Source: Saccoglossus kowalevskii
Lineage: Eukaryota > Hemichordata > Enteropneusta > Harrimaniidae
NCBI RefSeq assembly: GCF_000003605.2
Contig: NW_003117700.1
Span: 1-39,433 of the forward strand
Length of the DNA stretch: 39,433 nucleotides
Reading direction: 5' to 3'
The notes under the pieces: model-generated
Seen by the model: only the letters and a program-made list of their open reading frames with translations
Database searches by the model: none
What the model was told of the DNA's origin: nothing
Program-made: the position numbers and the translations under genes
Shown: positions 36,141-39,433 of the stretch, one piece after another
Numbering within the stretch: position 1 is the stretch's first letter
How the letters are laid out: each line of letters begins with the position of its first letter

Positions 36141-36925
36141 AAAAACATATATAGATAGCCTATAGAAATGAATTGGGTCCATTTGCCTTCCAGTCACTGC
36201 GTGTGTACACGTCGCAAAACGTATAGATGGCCTATAGAAATGAATATGGTACATTTGGCAGCCAGTTGCTGCGTATGTACACGTCACAAAACGTATAGAT
36301 GGCTTATAGAAATGAATAGTGTCCATTTGCCAGCCAGTCACTGCGTATGTGCACGTCGCAAAACGTATAGATGGCCTATAGAAATGAATAAGGTCCATTT
36401 GCCAGCCAGTCACTGCGTATGTACACGCACTCAAAACGTATAGATGGCCTACAGAAATGAATACTGTTAATTTGCCAGCCAGTCACTGCGTATGTACACG
36501 TCGCAAAACATATAGATGGCCTATAGAAATGAATGGAGTCCATTTGCCAGCCAGTCACTCTGTAAGTACACGTCACAAAACATATAGATGGCCTATAGAA
36601 ATGAATAGGGTCCATTTGCCAGCCAGTCACTGCGTATGTACATGCACACAAAACATATAGATGGCCTATAGAAATGAATAGGGTCCAACTGCCATCCAGT
36701 CACTGTGTATGTACACGTGGCAAAGCATATAGATGGCATATAGACAATAATAGGGTCCATTTGCCAGCCAGTCACTACGTATATACATGCACACAAAACG
36801 TATAGATGGCCTATAGAAATGAATAGTGTCCTATAGAAATGAATAGTGTCCATTTGCCACCCAGTCACTGCGTATGTACACGTCGCAAAACATATAGATG
36901 GCATGTAGAAATGAATAGGGTCCAT
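36140..36925 (+). repeat. A cassette and E family, copy of 20.03-20.82 kb
   Basis: Constant offset 16,107, with shared private variants GCGTGTGTACACG, CCAGTTGCTGCG, GAATAAGGTCC and GAATGGAGTCC, and the 20-bp duplication at 36,812-36,851. Differences include GGTCCAACTGCCATCC here against GGTCCAATTGCCATCC. Confidence 0.87.
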
Positions 36926-37985
36926 TTGCCAGCAAGTCACTGCGTAGGTACATGCACACAAAACATATAGATATCCTATAAAAATGAATAGGGTCCATTT
37001 GCCAGTCAGCCAGTCACTGCGTATGTACACGTCGCAAAACATATAGATGGCCTATCGAAATGAATACAGTTAATTTGCCAGCCAGTCACTGCGTATATAC
37101 ACGTCGCAAAACACATATATGGCCTATAGAAATGAATGCAGTTAATTTGCCAGCCAGTCACTGCATATGTACACGTCGCAAAACATATAGCTGGCCTATA
37201 GAAATGAATAGGCTCCATTTGGCAGCCAGTCACTGCTATGAACACGTCACAAAACATATAGATGGCATTTAGAATTGAATAGGGTCCATTTGCCAGCCAG
37301 TCACTGCGTAGGTACATGCACACAAAACATATAGATGGCCTATAGAAATGAATATGGTACATTTGGCAGCCAGTCACTGCGTATGTACACGTCGCAAAAC
37401 GTATAGATGGCCTATAGAAATGAATAGTGTCCATTTGCCAACCAGACACTGCGTATGCGCACGTCGCAAAACGTATAGATGGCCTATAGAAATGAATAGG
37501 GTCCATTTGCCAGCCAGTCACTGCGTATGTACACGCACTCAAAACGTATAGATGGCCTATATAAATGAATACTGTTAATTTGCCAGCCAGTCACTGCGTA
37601 TGTACACGTCGCAAAACATATAGATGGCCTATAGAAATGAATGGGGTCCATTTGCCCGCCAGTCACTGCGTAGGTACATGCACACAAAACATATAGATGG
37701 CCTATAGAAATGAATAGGGTCCATTTGCCAGCCAGTCACTCCGTAAGTACACGTCGCAAAACATATAGATGGCCTATAGAAATGAATAGGGTCCACATGC
37801 CAACAAGTCACTGCGTATGTACACGTCGCAAAACATATAGATGGCCTATAGACATGAAAAGGGTCCACTTGCCAGCCAGTCACTGCGTATGTACACGTCG
37901 CAAAACATATAGATGGCCGATATAAATGAATGCAGTTAATTTGCCAGCCAGTCACTGCGTATGTACACGTCGCAAAACATATAGA
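36925..37985 (+). repeat. Composite: 14.6-kb-like then 25.5-26.1-kb-like monomers
   Basis: After a CATATAGATATCCTATAAAAATG monomer near 36,970 and CCAGTCAGCCAGTC, 37,065-37,260 follows 14,600-14,790. 37,345-37,905 follows 25,530-26,090 at offset 11,816, without the 217-bp duplication. Then GATATAAATGAATGCAG is followed by CAGTTAATTT. Confidence 0.78.
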
Positions 37986-38567
37986 TGGCCTATAGAAATG
38001 AATACAGTTAATTTGCCAGCCAGTCACTGCGTATGTACACGTCGCAAAACATATAGATGGCCTATAGAAATGAATAGGGTTCATTTGCCTCTCAGTCAGT
38101 GCGTATGTACACGTCGCAAAACATATAGATGGCATGTAGAAATGAATAAGGTCCATTTGCCAGCCAGTCACGGCGTATGTACACGTGACAAAACATATAG
38201 ATAGCCTATAGAAATGAATAGGGTCCATTTGACAGCCAGTCACTGCTTATGTAAATGCACACAAAACATATAGATGGCCTATAGAAATGAATAGGGTCCA
38301 TTTGCCAGCCAGTCACTGCGTATGTACACGTCGCAAAACATATAGATGGCCTATAGAAATGAATAGGGTCCATTTGCCAGCCAGTCACTGCGTATGTACA
38401 CGTCGCAAAATGTATAGATGGCCTATAGAAATGAATACAGTTAATTTACAAGCCAGTCACTGCGTATATACACGTCGCAAAACATATAGCTGGACTATAG
38501 AAATGAATAGGGTCCATTTGCCAGCCAGTCACTGCATATGTACACGTCGCAAAACATATAGATAGCC
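37985..38567 (+). repeat. C-B cassettes, copy of 26.53-27.11 kb
   Basis: C monomer near 38,085, then CATGTAGAAATG with GAATAAGGTCC, CACGTGAC, CACTGCTTATGTAAATG and the B series. Offset 11,454 to the 26.5-kb copy. Differences include GCACACAAAACATATAG here against ACGTATAG there. Confidence 0.83.
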
Positions 38568-39430
38568 TATAGAAATGAATAGAGTCCATTTGTCAGCCAG
38601 TCACTGCGTATGAACACGTCTCAAAACATATAGATAGCCTATAGAAATGAATTGGGTTCATTTGCCAGTCTGTCACTGCGTATGTACACGTCGCAAAACA
38701 TATAGATATCCTATAGAAATGAATAGGGTCCATTTGCCAGCCAGTCACTGCGTATGTACACGCACTAGAAACGTATAGATGGCCTATAGAAATGAATAGG
38801 GACCATTTGCCTTCCAGTCACTGCGAATGTACACGTCGCAAAACGTATAGATGGCCTCTAGAAATGAATAGGGTCCATTTGCCTTCCAGGCACTGCGTAT
38901 GTACACGTCGCAAAACATATAGATGGCCTATAGAAATGAATAGGGTCCACTTGCCAGCCAGTCACTGCGAATGTACACGTCGCAAAACATATAGATAGCC
39001 TATAGAAATGAATAGAGTCCATTTGTCAGCCAGTCACTGCGTATGAACACGTCTAAAACATATAGATAGCCTATAGAAATGAATTGGGTCCATTTGCCAG
39101 TCTGTCACTGCGTATGTACACGTCGCAAAACATATAGATATCCTATAGAAATGAATAGGGTCCATTTGCCAGCCAGTCACTGCGTATGTACACGCACTAG
39201 AAACGTATAGATGGCCTATAGAAATGAATAGGGACCATTTGCCTTCCAGTCACTGCGAATGTACACGTCGCAAAACGTATAGATGGCCTCTAGAAATGAA
39301 TAGGGTCCATTTGCCTTCCAGGCACTGCGTATGTACACGTCGCAAAACATATAGATGGCCTATAGAAATGAATAGGGTCCACTTGCCAGCCAGTCACTGC
39401 GAATGTACACGTCGCAAAACATATAGATAG
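38568..39430 (+). repeat. 433/432-bp (6-monomer) tandem duplication of the D cassette at the right end
   Basis: Unit 1 is 38,568-39,000; unit 2 is 39,001 to the window end. I noticed only two differences: GTCTCAAAAC against GTCTAAAAC (one-base loss, explaining 433 versus 432) and GGGTTCATTT against GGGTCCATTT. This makes it one of the most recent-looking duplications in the window. The final bases AGATAGTGA depart from the expected AGATAGCC, too short to interpret. Confidence 0.9.
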
Positions 39431-39433
39431 TGA

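Larger units (their letters stand above)
1..39433 (+). repeat. 72-bp satellite DNA array, about 547 head-to-tail monomers, filling the window
   Basis: Every line of the window can be aligned to one 72-bp unit read in the same direction; landmarks such as ATGAATAG, CAGTCACTG and TGTACACGTCGC recur at 71-73 bp spacing throughout. I saw no inverted monomer and no interruption by unrelated sequence; the largest non-monomeric additions are 20-25 bp partial duplications. Both ends lie inside monomers, so the true array is probably longer. Long arrays of short tandem monomers are typical of eukaryotic constitutive heterochromatin (centromere, pericentromere, subtelomere, some sex chromosomes); which of these applies here cannot be read from the sequence. 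Many open frames cross the array on both strands only because 72 is a multiple of three. No gene is supported. I do not recognise the family. Confidence 0.98.

Noticed and set aside
1-39433. CRISPR array
   Set aside because: Regular repetition could trigger a CRISPR finder, but the entire 72 bp is repeated, the would-be spacers are not unique, and no cas gene or leader is present.
1-39433. CENP-B box in the monomer
   Set aside because: The CpG-rich part (GCGTATGTACACGTCGC) has neither the TTCG nor the CGGG halves of the box, and the variants I read do not create it. Absence does not rule out a centromeric role.
1-39433. Satellite-encoded hammerhead ribozyme
   Set aside because: Many satellites carry hammerheads, but the conserved CTGATGA core is not found in the monomer on either strand; only an isolated GAAA is present.
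1-39433. Telomere repeats, tRNA, rRNA or 5S spacer
   Set aside because: No TTAGGG-like or other telomeric runs, no tRNA A/B boxes with cloverleaf, and no rRNA-like segment; nothing lies between monomers that could be a gene unit.
1-39433. Transposon-derived tandem repeats with terminal inverted repeats
   Set aside because: All monomers are in one direction, no element ends or target-site duplications are visible, and the short dyads inside the monomer are only 4-6 bp.
1-39433. Window starting with TCA and ending with TGA as one giant reading frame
   Set aside because: These triplets are reverse complements, but the length is not a multiple of three and stops occur in every frame. Chance or trimming explains it better.
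1-39433. TATA-box promoters (CATATATATGG, GATATAAATG)
   Set aside because: They are ordinary monomer variants repeated many times, with no transcription unit downstream. Satellite transcription is possible, but the sequence gives no start site.

Overview
The whole window is one head-to-tail satellite DNA array. From the first bases to the last it is built from a 72-bp monomer, about 547 copies (39,433/72), all in the same orientation. I found no gene, RNA gene, transposon or other unique sequence of even one monomer length. The best example of the consensus is 12,749-12,820 (32 of 72 bases G or C). Its landmarks are ATAGATGGCC, GGGTCCATTTGCC, CAGTCACTGCG, TGTACACGTCGC and AAAACAT. An array of this size and monomer length points to a eukaryotic chromosome, most plausibly a centromeric, pericentromeric, subtelomeric or other heterochromatic block. 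The sequence does not say which, and I do not recognise the monomer or the species.

Layout. The array is a mosaic of nested segmental duplications with no single higher-order period. The largest pair is 7,550-13,048 and 26,835-32,116. These stay collinear with only a few substitutions and a handful of whole-monomer gains or losses: +2 monomers near 29.2 kb, +1 near 30.35 kb, -6 near 31.38 kb. Smaller pairs or families are: 330-1,262 with 3,213-4,145 and 22,547-23,479; 3,741-4,598 with 15,899-16,756; 5,310-6,090 with 32,510-33,285; 15,350-15,968 with 21,053-21,671; 20,030-20,815 with 36,140-36,925; 26,540-27,545 with 37,990-39,000; 26,835-27,930 with 34,360-35,455; and 1-240 with 35,813-36,052. 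Local tandem duplications have units of 217 bp (24.8 and 25.9 kb), 382 bp (18.8-19.6 kb), about 432 bp (38.6-39.4 kb) and 576 bp (5.3-6.1 and 32.5-33.5 kb).

Monomer diversity. Diagnostic variants tie the blocks together: a CAGTTAATTT subfamily replacing GGGTCCATTT; 73-bp monomers with ACATGCACAC or ACGCACTC; 71-bp monomers with CACTGCTATG; monomers with CCTTCCAG; EcoRV-bearing monomers (AGATATCC); a CCTCTCAGTCAG monomer found in about eleven cassettes; and a 20-bp partial duplication at nine sites. All three CpGs of the monomer show TpG/CpA variants.

Coding potential. Because 72 is divisible by 3, open frames run through consecutive monomers on both strands and give 24-residue periodic peptides (up to 372 codons on the minus strand at 16,766-17,884). 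They are broken by frequent TAG variants and by 71/73-bp monomers, and they exist on both strands at once. I treat them as by-products of the period and annotate no CDS.
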